From assembly GCA_023395465.1 (NCBI GenBank), contig JAEWZE010000141.1, positions 1 through 15,925 of the forward strand: a stretch of 15,925 nucleotides of DNA, written 5' to 3'. Source of the DNA: Pseudomonadota bacterium. GTDB lineage: Bacteria; Pseudomonadota; Gammaproteobacteria; Xanthomonadales; Xanthomonadaceae. The notes below the pieces were generated by a model, which was given only the letters and a program-made list of their open reading frames with translations, did no database searches and had not been told where the DNA came from. Shown here piece after piece: positions 7,073 to 15,308 of the stretch; positions within the stretch are counted from its first letter, which is position 1, and each line of letters opens with the position of its first letter. The position numbers and the translations under genes are program-made.

Positions 7073-7267
7073 CCCCTTGGCGGGCGCCGGTGGGGCGCGG
7101 GCGGCGCGCGCAGCTGGCCGCGGCGCCGCCGGATGGATACGCTGCCGGCAGGCCAGGGACGGTTTCCGGCGATCCGGCTGACTCACGTTTTCCCGCGTGC
7201 GGCCGATGACACATCCTGAGGCGGCCCGGATGCTCCGGCCCCGACACGCGACCTGAACACACACGCC

Positions 7268-7798
7268 ATGCAACCCGTACCGCCCCTGCCCACCGACGAC
7301 CCTGCGCCCCCGCTGCCGCGCAGGCGGCCCTGGCGCAGCCCCGCGCGGATGCGATCCGGCTTGGGCTTCACCCTGATCGAACTGGTGATCACGGTCGCGG
7401 TGCTGGCGATCCTGGCCGCCATCGCACAGGGCCAGTACGCCCGCTTCGTGGAGCGGGCCCGCATCGCCACGGCGGCCTCGGACATCGCCACCATGGAGCT
7501 GGAGATCGTGCGCTTCCAGCAGTTGCCCAACGGGCCGCTGCCGGCCAGCCTCGCCGATATCGGCCGGGCCAACTTCCTCGATCCCTGGGGGCGCCCCTAC
7601 CACTACACAAACCTGCGGACCACCAACAAGGGCGCCGCGCGCAAGGATCGCAGGCTCAACCCGCTCAACTCCGACTACGACCTGTTCAGCGCCGGCAAGA
7701 ACGGCGTGTTCAAGAAGCAGGTCAGCCAGAAGGACAGCCTGGACGACGTGATCCGGGCGCGCGACGGCGGATACATCGGCCTGGCCGAGGACTTCTGA
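7268..7798 (+). CDS. GspG-like type II pseudopilin (prepilin-type)
   Basis: A 176-residue pseudopilin. The class III signal MRSGLG-FTLIELV has the prepilin peptidase site between Gly33 and Phe34 and Glu38 at mature position 5, followed by a hydrophobic helix to about 54. The C-terminal part has the GspG-type FLDPWGRPYHY (103-113) and YDLFSAGKNG (137-146). It then ends with DSLDDVIRARDGGYIG rather than the usual calcium-binding GspG tail. From the ATG at 7268 the leader is 33 residues and Pro/Arg-rich; the ATG at 7349 gives a conventional 6-residue leader, and neither has a clear ribosome binding site, so the start is undecided. No other secretion genes are nearby, so it is an orphan pseudopilin. 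It precedes the GGDEF-EAL gene by nine bases. Confidence 0.87.
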   Translation: MQPVPPLPTDDPAPPLPRRRPWRSPARMRSGLGFTLIELVITVAVLAILAAIAQGQYARFVERARIATAASDIATMELEIVRFQQLPNGPLPASLADIGRANFLDPWGRPYHYTNLRTTNKGAARKDRRLNPLNSDYDLFSAGKNGVFKKQVSQKDSLDDVIRARDGGYIGLAEDF

Positions 7799-7807
7799 CG
7801 GTGGCCG

Positions 7808-10483
7808 ATGGTTGACGGTTTCCGCCTGTCCACGGCGCTGCTCGGCAGCCGGTTCGGCCGCCGGCTGTTCATCATGTTCGGGCTTGCGGCGCTGCTGCCC
7901 ACGGCGGTGGTGTTCTGGATGACCTACCGCACCGCGACCGATGACGCGGAGCAGGCGCGGCATGCGTTCCTGCGCGAGGGTGGCAAGAACTATGCGCTGG
8001 GCGTCTACGAACGCCTGCAGCTGGCCGACCGCGCGCTGGCGCTGGCCGATCCGGACGCCTTGGCTGCCGGCAGCGAGGCCCACCTGGCCGTGTTCTTCCG
8101 CAACGTGTCGGTGGCCGCGTGGCCGCCGTCGCCGGACGACCGCGGCCCGGCCGCCGCGCAGTTCGCCGCCGCCGCGGACACCCTGGACCGGCTCCACGTC
8201 GCGCCGGGCGCCGGGGCGATGCCGACGCTCCTGCGCGTGACGGGCGACCGGGTGCTGGCCGGCACGCTCGATCCGGCCTTCCTCTGGGGCGATCCCAGCG
8301 AGATGAGCCACGCCATGCGCATCTGCATGTATGCCGGCCGCACCCGGCTGTTCTGCGGCGGGCATCCGGGCACCGAGGCCGGAGAGCGGCTGGTGGTGGC
8401 CGGATGGGACCTGTTCCTCAGGCCGGCGTTCGGCGCGGACGACTGGACTGCGTTCGCCGTGTCCGGGCCCGGGCACAGCCTTGCCCACTATCGCGGCGTG
8501 CTGGTGCCGGCCGCGATCGCGGTGCTGCTGCTGGTGGTGTTGCTGAGTTCGGTGCAGATCCGCCGCGTGCTGGTCCCGCTGTCGGACCTGCTGCGCAGGA
8601 TCCAGCGCTTCGAGGGTGGGAAGACACGGCTCGACCGCCAGGCCGGCGAGGACGAGTTCGGCCTGCTTGCGCGCAGCTTCGGACGGATGCAGCAGCGCAT
8701 CGGCCGGCAGATGGATACGCTGCGGATGCTGTCGGACGTCGACCGCCTGATCGTGCAGGGTGCGTCGCTGCAGGCGCTGATGGACCAGGTGGCAGGCGGC
8801 ATGCGGGCCCTGTCCGGATGCCGCACCGTCTGCGTGGCCGTCGCCGGCGGGAGCGAGGCCGCCCTGTTCGTGCTGACGCACGACGCGGACGCGACGCAGC
8901 CGATGGCGTGCATCGATGGCCGCGTCGGCGTGCCCGCTTCGGCGGAGGGCCGCTGGCATCCCGTCGCCGGGTTGGCGCCCGGCTGCGTCCGCGACGCCTG
9001 CCAGCGCGACGGGGTGGAGGTGGTGTTCGTGCTGGAGACCGCCGCCCATCCCGGACGCGTGCAGGTCGTGCTTGGCTTCGATCGGAGGCCCGAGGAGATC
9101 GACGGCCCGCTCTTGCAGGCCACCAAGCTGGCCGAAGCCATCCCGGTGGCGCTGGCCGTGGACGAAGGCCGGCGCCAGCTCGTGTTCCAGGCGCGGCACG
9201 ATCCGCTGACGCTGCTGCCCAACCGGCTGGCGACGTTCGAGGCAGTGGACGCGGCCATCGAACAGGCCCGGCGCGACGGCACGGGGTTCGCCGTCGCCTT
9301 CCTCGACCTGGACCGGTTCAAGTCGATCAACGACGGGCTCGGCCACGCGTCCGGCGACGCGCTGCTCGTTGCCGTCGGCGAGCGGATCCGCGACAGCCTC
9401 TCGCCGGGCGACCTGGTCGGGCGCTTCGGTGGGGACGAGTTCTGCGTCCTGCTGGCCGGCGCCGCCACGCCGGAGGCGGCCGAGCGCGCCATGCAGCGCA
9501 TCGTCGACGGCCTGTCGCTGCCGGTCCGGGCGGCGGGACGCGAGTTCGTGCAGCGCTTCAGTGCCGGCATCGCCTTTTATCCGGGCCACGGCGCCGACGC
9601 CAGCACCCTGATCCGCAACGCCGACGTGGCGATGTACCACGGCAAGCGCGCCGGGGGGCGGGCGCTGCGGGTGTTCGCCCCGGAAATGAACGATGCCGCG
9701 CAGTCCAGGCTGCAGCTCGAGCAGGACCTGCGCCAGGCCATCGCCGAGGGCGCGATCGACGTCCACTTCCAGCCGCGCGTGGACAGCCGCGACGGGCGCA
9801 TCGTCGGCGCCGAGGCGCTGGCCCGCTGGATGCATCCGCGCAGCGGCCCGGTCTCGCCGGGAGTGTTCATCGCCCTGGCCGAGGAGACCGGGCTGATCGA
9901 CGACCTGGGCGAACTGGTGCTGCGCAAGGCCACCGGCCAGCTGGCGCAATGGACGACGGCCGGACTGGGGCTGCCCGTGGTCGCGGTCAACGTCTCCAGC
10001 CACCAGCTGCGTTCTCGCCGCCTGGCCGATACCCTGCGCGCGGCGCTGGACGCAGCGGGCATCGCCCCTTCGCAGCTGGAGATCGAGATCACCGAGAGCA
10101 TGCTGGTGCGCGACCGCGAGGCCGGCGAGCACCAGCTGCAGCGCATTCGCGACTTGGGCGTGGGCATCGCCATCGACGACTTCGGCACCGGCTATTCCTC
10201 GCTGTCCTACCTGGTCAGCCTGCCGTTCGACACCTTGAAGATCGATCGCTCCTTCGTGCTGGACCTGGGCGACGGCACCACGCCCGCGGCGGCGATCGTG
10301 CGCGCGGTGGTCGGACTGACCCGGGAACTGGGCAAGGACGTGATCGCCGAAGGCGTCGAAGCCATGGCCGAGGTGGACCTGCTGGCCGGCATGGGCTGCC
10401 ACACGATCCAGGGCTACGTGTACCACCGGCCGATGCCGGCCGACGAGTTCACCGCGCTGCTGCGCACGCGCGCGCAGGGCTGA
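7808..10483 (+). CDS. Membrane-bound GGDEF-EAL c-di-GMP enzyme with HAMP domain
   Basis: An 891-residue inner-membrane sensor. TM1 is about 20-39, followed by a periplasmic domain of about 190 residues, TM2 at about 229-248, a HAMP linker (250-305), and an uncharacterised, GAF-like region (about 310-450). The GGDEF domain has GGDEF at 541-545, Asp500 and the FKSINDGLGH segment. The EAL domain has EAL at 669-671, Asn728, Glu760, DDFGTGYSS at 790-798, Lys811, AEGVE at 847-851 and QGY at 868-870. Both active sites look complete. The inhibitory RxxD site before GGDEF reads SPGD, so product inhibition is probably absent. Such hybrids can make or degrade c-di-GMP; with all EAL catalytic residues present, phosphodiesterase activity is likely. 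The nine-base gap to the pseudopilin suggests one operon. Confidence 0.93.
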   Translation: MVDGFRLSTALLGSRFGRRLFIMFGLAALLPTAVVFWMTYRTATDDAEQARHAFLREGGKNYALGVYERLQLADRALALADPDALAAGSEAHLAVFFRNVSVAAWPPSPDDRGPAAAQFAAAADTLDRLHVAPGAGAMPTLLRVTGDRVLAGTLDPAFLWGDPSEMSHAMRICMYAGRTRLFCGGHPGTEAGERLVVAGWDLFLRPAFGADDWTAFAVSGPGHSLAHYRGVLVPAAIAVLLLVVLLSSVQIRRVLVPLSDLLRRIQRFEGGKTRLDRQAGEDEFGLLARSFGRMQQRIGRQMDTLRMLSDVDRLIVQGASLQALMDQVAGGMRALSGCRTVCVAVAGGSEAALFVLTHDADATQPMACIDGRVGVPASAEGRWHPVAGLAPGCVRDACQRDGVEVVFVLETAAHPGRVQVVLGFDRRPEEIDGPLLQATKLAEAIPVALAVDEGRRQLVFQARHDPLTLLPNRLATFEAVDAAIEQARRDGTGFAVAFLDLDRFKSINDGLGHASGDALLVAVGERIRDSLSPGDLVGRFGGDEFCVLLAGAATPEAAERAMQRIVDGLSLPVRAAGREFVQRFSAGIAFYPGHGADASTLIRNADVAMYHGKRAGGRALRVFAPEMNDAAQSRLQLEQDLRQAIAEGAIDVHFQPRVDSRDGRIVGAEALARWMHPRSGPVSPGVFIALAEETGLIDDLGELVLRKATGQLAQWTTAGLGLPVVAVNVSSHQLRSRRLADTLRAALDAAGIAPSQLEIEITESMLVRDREAGEHQLQRIRDLGVGIAIDDFGTGYSSLSYLVSLPFDTLKIDRSFVLDLGDGTTPAAAIVRAVVGLTRELGKDVIAEGVEAMAEVDLLAGMGCHTIQGYVYHRPMPADEFTALLRTRAQG

Positions 10484-10583
10484 CGCGTTCCGCAGGCGCG
10501 CCGGCCGCGGGGCCGCCGTCGCGTCCTCGACCTTCCCGCGTGGGCAGCGGACAATGGCCGGCCAGCTTCGCGCACCGCATGCC

Positions 10584-11612
<1,029 letters not shown>

Positions 11613-11658
11613 GCGCCCACGGGCCGCCGCAGTGCGATGACCCTGCGCGTGGCGTCTC

Positions 11659-11683
11659 GTCGCGGCGACTTCAGCGCGCTGAA
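11659..11683. promoter_or_regulatory. Two abutting palindromes downstream of dusA
   Basis: GTCGCGGCGAC (11659-11669, five-base arms around G) is followed directly by TTCAGCGCGCTGAA (11670-11683, a perfect 14-base palindrome). They lie between dusA and the phoP-linked gene, just before an A-rich patch (11698-11711) that interrupts the GC-rich background. They could be regulator sites or part of a terminator; I recognise no consensus. Confidence 0.3.
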
Positions 11684-11781
11684 CCGCGTGCGCTGGTGAA
11701 AGAAAAGTTAAGGGGGGATTCACCGCGGTCTTTCAAGAATGCCGATCCATTCCGGAAGTCCGGCCGCCACGGCCAACGCCA

Positions 11782-12150
11782 ATGTCTCCCGTGCAGTCCC
11801 GCCTGAAGATCGTCCTGCTGTGCGCCCTCGCGGCGGCCGGCAGCGTGTCCGCAGTCTGGGCGCAGGAACCGCCGCGCGACCGGCGCGGTCCCGAGCGCAG
11901 CGACAGCGGACGCGGCCACGAGCAGCGACCGCGCAACCGCGATGCGCTGTCCGATTCGGTGCGCCGCTTCGAGCGGTCCAATCGCGGCAGCCGCGTGCTC
12001 AGCGCCGAACGCATCCAGTCAGACGGTCGCGACGTGAACCGGATCAAGGCGATGGACGACCGCGGCCGCGTGCGCGTCTATGTCGACGACCCGCAGCGCC
12101 GCCAGCCTCCGCAGCCGCGGCGCCAGCCTACACGCGACGACCACGACTGA
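11782..12150 (+). CDS. Exported Arg-rich protein with PepSY-like segment, upstream of phoP
   Basis: A 122-residue protein with a Sec signal peptide (KIVLLCALAAAGSVSAVWA, likely cleaved after residue 27). An Arg/Asp/Pro-rich linker (28-56) follows, then a segment SVRRFERSNRGSRVLSAERIQSDG split over 59-82 and VNRIKAMDDRGRVRVYVDD (85-103). The pattern of a variable helix followed by GRVLSAE...VNRIKxxDDRGRVRVYVD resembles a PepSY-type fold, as in exported proteins often found beside PhoP-PhoQ genes. The C-terminus is Gln/Arg/Pro-rich and disordered. No Shine-Dalgarno is evident before the ATG, and no strong promoter is seen. It lies 67 bases before phoP. A modulating role toward PhoQ is inferred from position only. 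Confidence 0.78.
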   Translation: MSPVQSRLKIVLLCALAAAGSVSAVWAQEPPRDRRGPERSDSGRGHEQRPRNRDALSDSVRRFERSNRGSRVLSAERIQSDGRDVNRIKAMDDRGRVRVYVDDPQRRQPPQPRRQPTRDDHD

Positions 12151-12161
12151 CCCGGCATTCT

Positions 12162-12205
12162 GTTCAGGAAAGTCCGGCCACACTGGCCGCCTCACATTTC
12201 TGAAC
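12162..12205 (+). promoter_or_regulatory. Compound stem-loop in the phoP leader, reaching the ribosome binding site
   Basis: The outer arms are GTTCAGGAAA (12162-12171) and TTTCTGAAC (12197-12205), nine pairs with one bulged G. The inner stem is CGGCC (12175-12179) and GGCCG (12185-12189) around ACACT. The right outer arm ends on the first base of the phoP ribosome binding site CGGAG (12205-12209). It could modulate phoP translation as RNA, or be a DNA operator. Confidence 0.45.
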
Positions 12206-12217
12206 GGAGCTTTCTCC

Positions 12218-12904
12218 ATGCGCATCCTGCTCGTCGAAGACGAAGCCCCCCTGCGTGAAACGCTGGCTGCGCGCCTCAAGCGCGAGGGCTTTGCCGTGGA
12301 CGCGGCCCAGGACGGCGAGGAAGGCCTGTACATGGGTCGCGAAGTGCCGTTCGATGTCGGCATCATCGACCTGGGCCTGCCCAAGATGTCCGGCATGGAG
12401 CTGATCAAGGCCCTGCGCGACGAGGGCAAGCAGTTCCCGGTGCTGATCCTGACCGCGCGCTCGAGCTGGCAGGACAAGGTCGATGGCCTCAAGCAGGGCG
12501 CCGACGACTACCTGGTCAAGCCCTTCCACGTCGAGGAACTGCTGGCGCGCATCAACGCGCTGGTGCGCCGCGCGGCCGGCTGGAGCAAGCCCACGCTCGA
12601 ATGCGGCGCGGTGGTGCTCGACCTCGCGGCGCAGACGGTCACCGTGCACGGCCAGAACGTCGACCTGACCAGCTACGAATACAAGGTGCTCGAGTACCTG
12701 ATGATGCATGCCGGCGAGCTGGTCTCGAAGGCCGACCTGACGGAGCACATCTACCAGCAGGACTTCGACCGCGACTCGAACGTCCTGGAAGTCTTCATCG
12801 GCCGGCTGCGCAAGAAGCTCGACCCGGAAGGCACGCTCAAGCCGATCGAGACCGTTCGCGGCCGCGGCTACCGCTTCGCCATTCCGCGCAACGGCGAGGG
12901 CTGA
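12218..12904 (+). CDS. phoP: Response regulator PhoP (OmpR family)
   Basis: A 228-residue regulator. The receiver domain (1-118) has the acidic pocket Glu7/Asp8, phosphoacceptor Asp51 in IIDLGLP, Thr79 and Lys101 in KPF. A winged-helix DNA-binding domain (about 128-225) follows, with the TSYEYKVLEYLMMH and VLEVFIGRLRKKL stretches and the wing GRGYRF. Sequence and the adjacent PhoQ-type kinase make this PhoP, the cytoplasmic transcription factor of a magnesium/envelope-stress two-component system. CGGAG is eight bases before the ATG. A compound stem-loop precedes the ribosome binding site. phoQ follows after 102 bases. Confidence 0.93.
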   Translation: MRILLVEDEAPLRETLAARLKREGFAVDAAQDGEEGLYMGREVPFDVGIIDLGLPKMSGMELIKALRDEGKQFPVLILTARSSWQDKVDGLKQGADDYLVKPFHVEELLARINALVRRAAGWSKPTLECGAVVLDLAAQTVTVHGQNVDLTSYEYKVLEYLMMHAGELVSKADLTEHIYQQDFDRDSNVLEVFIGRLRKKLDPEGTLKPIETVRGRGYRFAIPRNGEG

Positions 12905-12905
12905 T

Positions 12906-12924
12906 CGCCCGCCCCGCGCGGGCG
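12906..12924. terminator. GC stem-loop directly after phoP
   Basis: CGCCCGC (12906-12912) pairs with GCGGGCG (12918-12924) around CCCGC, starting two bases after the stop codon. No T-run follows. It may lower expression of phoQ relative to phoP. Confidence 0.4.
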
Positions 12925-12963
12925 TCGTCGTGACGGCACCGGTATCGGCTATCGTGAGCGCCC

Positions 12964-12980
12964 GCCCGCGTCGCGCGGGC
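12964..12980. terminator. Second GC stem-loop between phoP and phoQ
   Basis: GCCCGCG (12964-12970) pairs with CGCGGGC (12974-12980) around TCG. Its arms are near copies of those of the first hairpin, so alternative cross-pairing is possible. It lies 26 bases before the phoQ start. Confidence 0.35.
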
Positions 12981-13006
12981 CGCGACGCATGATCCGTTCC
13001 TGACCG

Positions 13007-14431
13007 ATGAGCACAGGCAAGCCCGCCCGCGTCCTGCCCTGGCGTCCGCGCTCCCTGCAGGCGCGGCAGCTGATGGCCGCCAGTCTCGCGCTGGTCGCGT
13101 TCCTGGCGCTGGCCGGTTACGCGCTCGACCGCGCCTTCCTCGACGTGGCCGGCGAAGGCCAGCACGATCGTCTGCGCAACTACGTGTTCGCCTATGCCGG
13201 TGACATCGAGTTCCTGCGCAGCGGCGACATCTACGTGCCCGACAACGGCCCGGACGACCGCTTCGACCGTCCCGGCAGCGGCCTGTATGCCGAGGTCGTG
13301 CTGCCCAACGCCAGCTGGACCTCGCGTTCGGCCTCCGGCCCGCAGCTGCCCGAGGCGCTGCCCCTGGCCGGCGGCGAGGAGAAGTTCGAAGGTCCGCTGC
13401 CGATGGTCCGCAGCGACGGCACGCCCGGCCATGTCTACCGCTATGGCCTGGGGATGGTCTGGGCGCCGCAGGAAGGCGCGCCCGAAGCGGAGTTTCCCTA
13501 CACGATCTACGTGATGGAGGACGCGGGCACGGTGCCGCGCCAGGTGCGCGTGTTCCGGGCCGCGCTGTGGGGGTATCTGGGCATCGCCGGCCTGATCCTG
13601 CTGCTGCTGCAGACCCTCGTGCTGCGCTGGAGCCTGTGGCCGCTGCGCAAGGTGGTCGAAGAACTCACGCGCGTGCAGCGCGGCCAGGCCCACCGCATGG
13701 GCGAGCGCCATCCGCGCGAACTCGAGCCGCTGACCGACAGCATCAACGCGCTGATCGAGAGCGAACGCGAGAACCTCGAGCAGCAGCGCAACACGATGTC
13801 CGACCTGGCCCACAGCCTGAAGACGCCGCTGGCGGTGCTGCGCGCGCGGCTGGATTCGAACGCGGACGAACGCGAGCTGCGCGAGGACGTCGCCACCCAG
13901 CTGCAGCGGATGACCGACCTGGTCAACTACCAGCTGGGCCGCGCCGCCTCGACCGGGCACAAGCTGTTCGCCGCGCCGGTGGAGATCGAGGCCCACGCCG
14001 AGGCGCTGGTGCAGAGCCTGGAGAAGATCTACGCGGACAAGGGCGTGATCTGCGAATTCGAGATCGATCCGGCCGCGCGCTTCCACGGCGAACCCGGCGA
14101 CCTGCAGGAACTGCTGGGCAACCTGATCGAGAACGCCTTCAAGTGGGCCGGCGCGCGCGTGCTGCTGACGGTCAAGACCGGCCAGACCGCGCCCAACCGG
14201 CGCCCCGGCCTGCTCATCGCGGTCGACGACGACGGTCCGGGAATCCCCGAAGAGCGCATCCCGCTGGTGCTGCAGCGGGGCGTGCGCGGCGACGAACGCG
14301 TGCACGGCCACGGGATCGGCCTGTCGATCGTGCAGGACATCGTCCGCAGCTATCGCGGCGAGCTGCGCGTGGGCCGCTCCACCGAACTCGGCGGCGCCAG
14401 GTTCGAGGTGCAGCTGCCGCCGGGGCTTTGA
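13007..14431 (+). CDS. phoQ: Sensor histidine kinase PhoQ
   Basis: A 474-residue inner-membrane sensor kinase. TM1 is about 23-42, a periplasmic sensor domain covers about 43-184, TM2 is about 186-206, a HAMP domain runs to about 260, the H-box SDLAHSLKTPLAVL has phosphorylated His269, the N-box NLIENAFKW has Asn376, and the G-boxes are DDDGPGIP (407-414) and GHGIGLSIV (434-442). The H-box is the PhoQ type. The sensor domain has an acidic cluster (Asp74, Asp79, Asp83, Asp84, Asp87) that could act like the cation-binding patch of enteric PhoQ; this is inferred, as the location differs. It should phosphorylate PhoP. No strong ribosome binding site is seen before the ATG. Confidence 0.92.
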   Translation: MSTGKPARVLPWRPRSLQARQLMAASLALVAFLALAGYALDRAFLDVAGEGQHDRLRNYVFAYAGDIEFLRSGDIYVPDNGPDDRFDRPGSGLYAEVVLPNASWTSRSASGPQLPEALPLAGGEEKFEGPLPMVRSDGTPGHVYRYGLGMVWAPQEGAPEAEFPYTIYVMEDAGTVPRQVRVFRAALWGYLGIAGLILLLLQTLVLRWSLWPLRKVVEELTRVQRGQAHRMGERHPRELEPLTDSINALIESERENLEQQRNTMSDLAHSLKTPLAVLRARLDSNADERELREDVATQLQRMTDLVNYQLGRAASTGHKLFAAPVEIEAHAEALVQSLEKIYADKGVICEFEIDPAARFHGEPGDLQELLGNLIENAFKWAGARVLLTVKTGQTAPNRRPGLLIAVDDDGPGIPEERIPLVLQRGVRGDERVHGHGIGLSIVQDIVRSYRGELRVGRSTELGGARFEVQLPPGL

Positions 14432-14542
14432 GCCACGCCTGCGAGGCGCCGCCGCGCCAGCTCCCCCGATGCGGGCCAGGCGATCCGTCCGGTCGTTGCT
14501 TCGAATGCCGGGGGATGCGTTGCGCCGTGGAAAGCGCGACGG

Positions 14543-15298
14543 TCAGGCCGAAGGCGATGGTCCGTAGAACCGCTCGAAATGCGCCGCCACCTGCGGAAAC
14601 GCCGCGCGCAGCAGCGCCGGATCGCTGAAGTGGTATTCGCTGCACACCGCGAAGAATTCTTCCGGCGCCTCGGCCGCGTAGGGATCGATCGCCACGTCGC
14701 GGCCGCCATCGACGTCCGCCACCAGCGCGTCGTAGGCCTGCTGGAAATCGCGTGCCCAGGCCCGCTGCCAGTCGCGTGGCAGCGGTGGCGTGCCGTCGAG
14801 CACGCCGTCGAGGGCGTCGAGCTTGTGCGCCATCTCGTGCACCACCACGCAGAAGCCGGCATGCGGATCGTCGAGGTCTGCTTCGACGTCGGCCCAGGAC
14901 AGGATCAGCGGGCCGCCGTCCCAGGCCTCGCCGATCAGTTCGTCGTCCCATTCATGCAGCACGCCGGCGGCATCGACGTGGCTGCGGTTCACCCGGAACG
15001 CATCCGGATACACGATCAGCTGCGACCAGCCGTGCAGGCCTTCCTCGCCGAACTCCAGCAGCGGCAGGCAGCACAGCGCGGCCAGCAGGCAGCGCTGCGG
15101 GGCATCGAGCTGCAGCGGTTCGATCGGGGTGATGGCCTTGCGCTGCAGGAAGCGCGAGGCGAGGGCGCGCAGGCGCTGTTCGCGGTCGGCGTCGAGGTTG
15201 GCGATCCAGCGCACGCGGGCGCGGATGTGCCTCCAGTCCGTGTCGGTGATCGGTTCGGGCATGCGGCCGAGCAGCCGCCGGATCAGGCGTCCGGGCAA
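14543..15298 (-). CDS. mtfA: Zinc-dependent peptidase MtfA (M90 family)
   Basis: A 251-residue cytoplasmic metallopeptidase. The zinc motif HEMAHKLD (His154, Glu155, His158) and APEEFFAVCSEYHF (Glu214 as third zinc ligand) match MtfA, as do LAALCCLPLLEFGEEGLHGW and LIVYPDAF. The start is TTG at 15298, chosen because GAGGG lies seven bases upstream and because the LIRRLLGR N-terminus resembles related proteins. ATG 15262 would drop 12 residues. In E. coli MtfA binds the Mlc repressor and affects ptsG; whether that applies here is unknown. The ribosome binding site overlaps the stop of the small gene in front, so the two are coupled. It converges with phoQ across a 111-base gap. Confidence 0.92.
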   Translation of the reverse strand: MPGRLIRRLLGRMPEPITDTDWRHIRARVRWIANLDADREQRLRALASRFLQRKAITPIEPLQLDAPQRCLLAALCCLPLLEFGEEGLHGWSQLIVYPDAFRVNRSHVDAAGVLHEWDDELIGEAWDGGPLILSWADVEADLDDPHAGFCVVVHEMAHKLDALDGVLDGTPPLPRDWQRAWARDFQQAYDALVADVDGGRDVAIDPYAAEAPEEFFAVCSEYHFSDPALLRAAFPQVAAHFERFYGPSPSA

Positions 15299-15308
15299 TC
15301 CGGATCCC

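Noticed and set aside
7131..8725. 14-base sequence GATGGATACGCTGC occurring in the 7.1 kb gap and inside the GGDEF-EAL gene
   Set aside because: About one such match is expected by chance in a GC-biased window of this size, and nothing else is shared around it.
11690..11781. Classical PhoP box or sigma-70 promoter before the exported protein gene
   Set aside because: I looked for GTTTA-type direct repeats and for -35/-10 pairs. Only weak pieces (TTAAGG, AAGAAT) with wrong spacing are present.
12164..14311. A 715-codon minus-strand open frame opposite phoP-phoQ
   Set aside because: Antisense shadow of two well-supported genes; no motif, start signal or family resemblance.
14436..14448. CGCCT-GCG-AGGCG as terminator between the convergent phoQ and mtfA genes
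   Set aside because: Only five base pairs and no T-run on either strand; not enough to call, although a terminator is expected in this gap.
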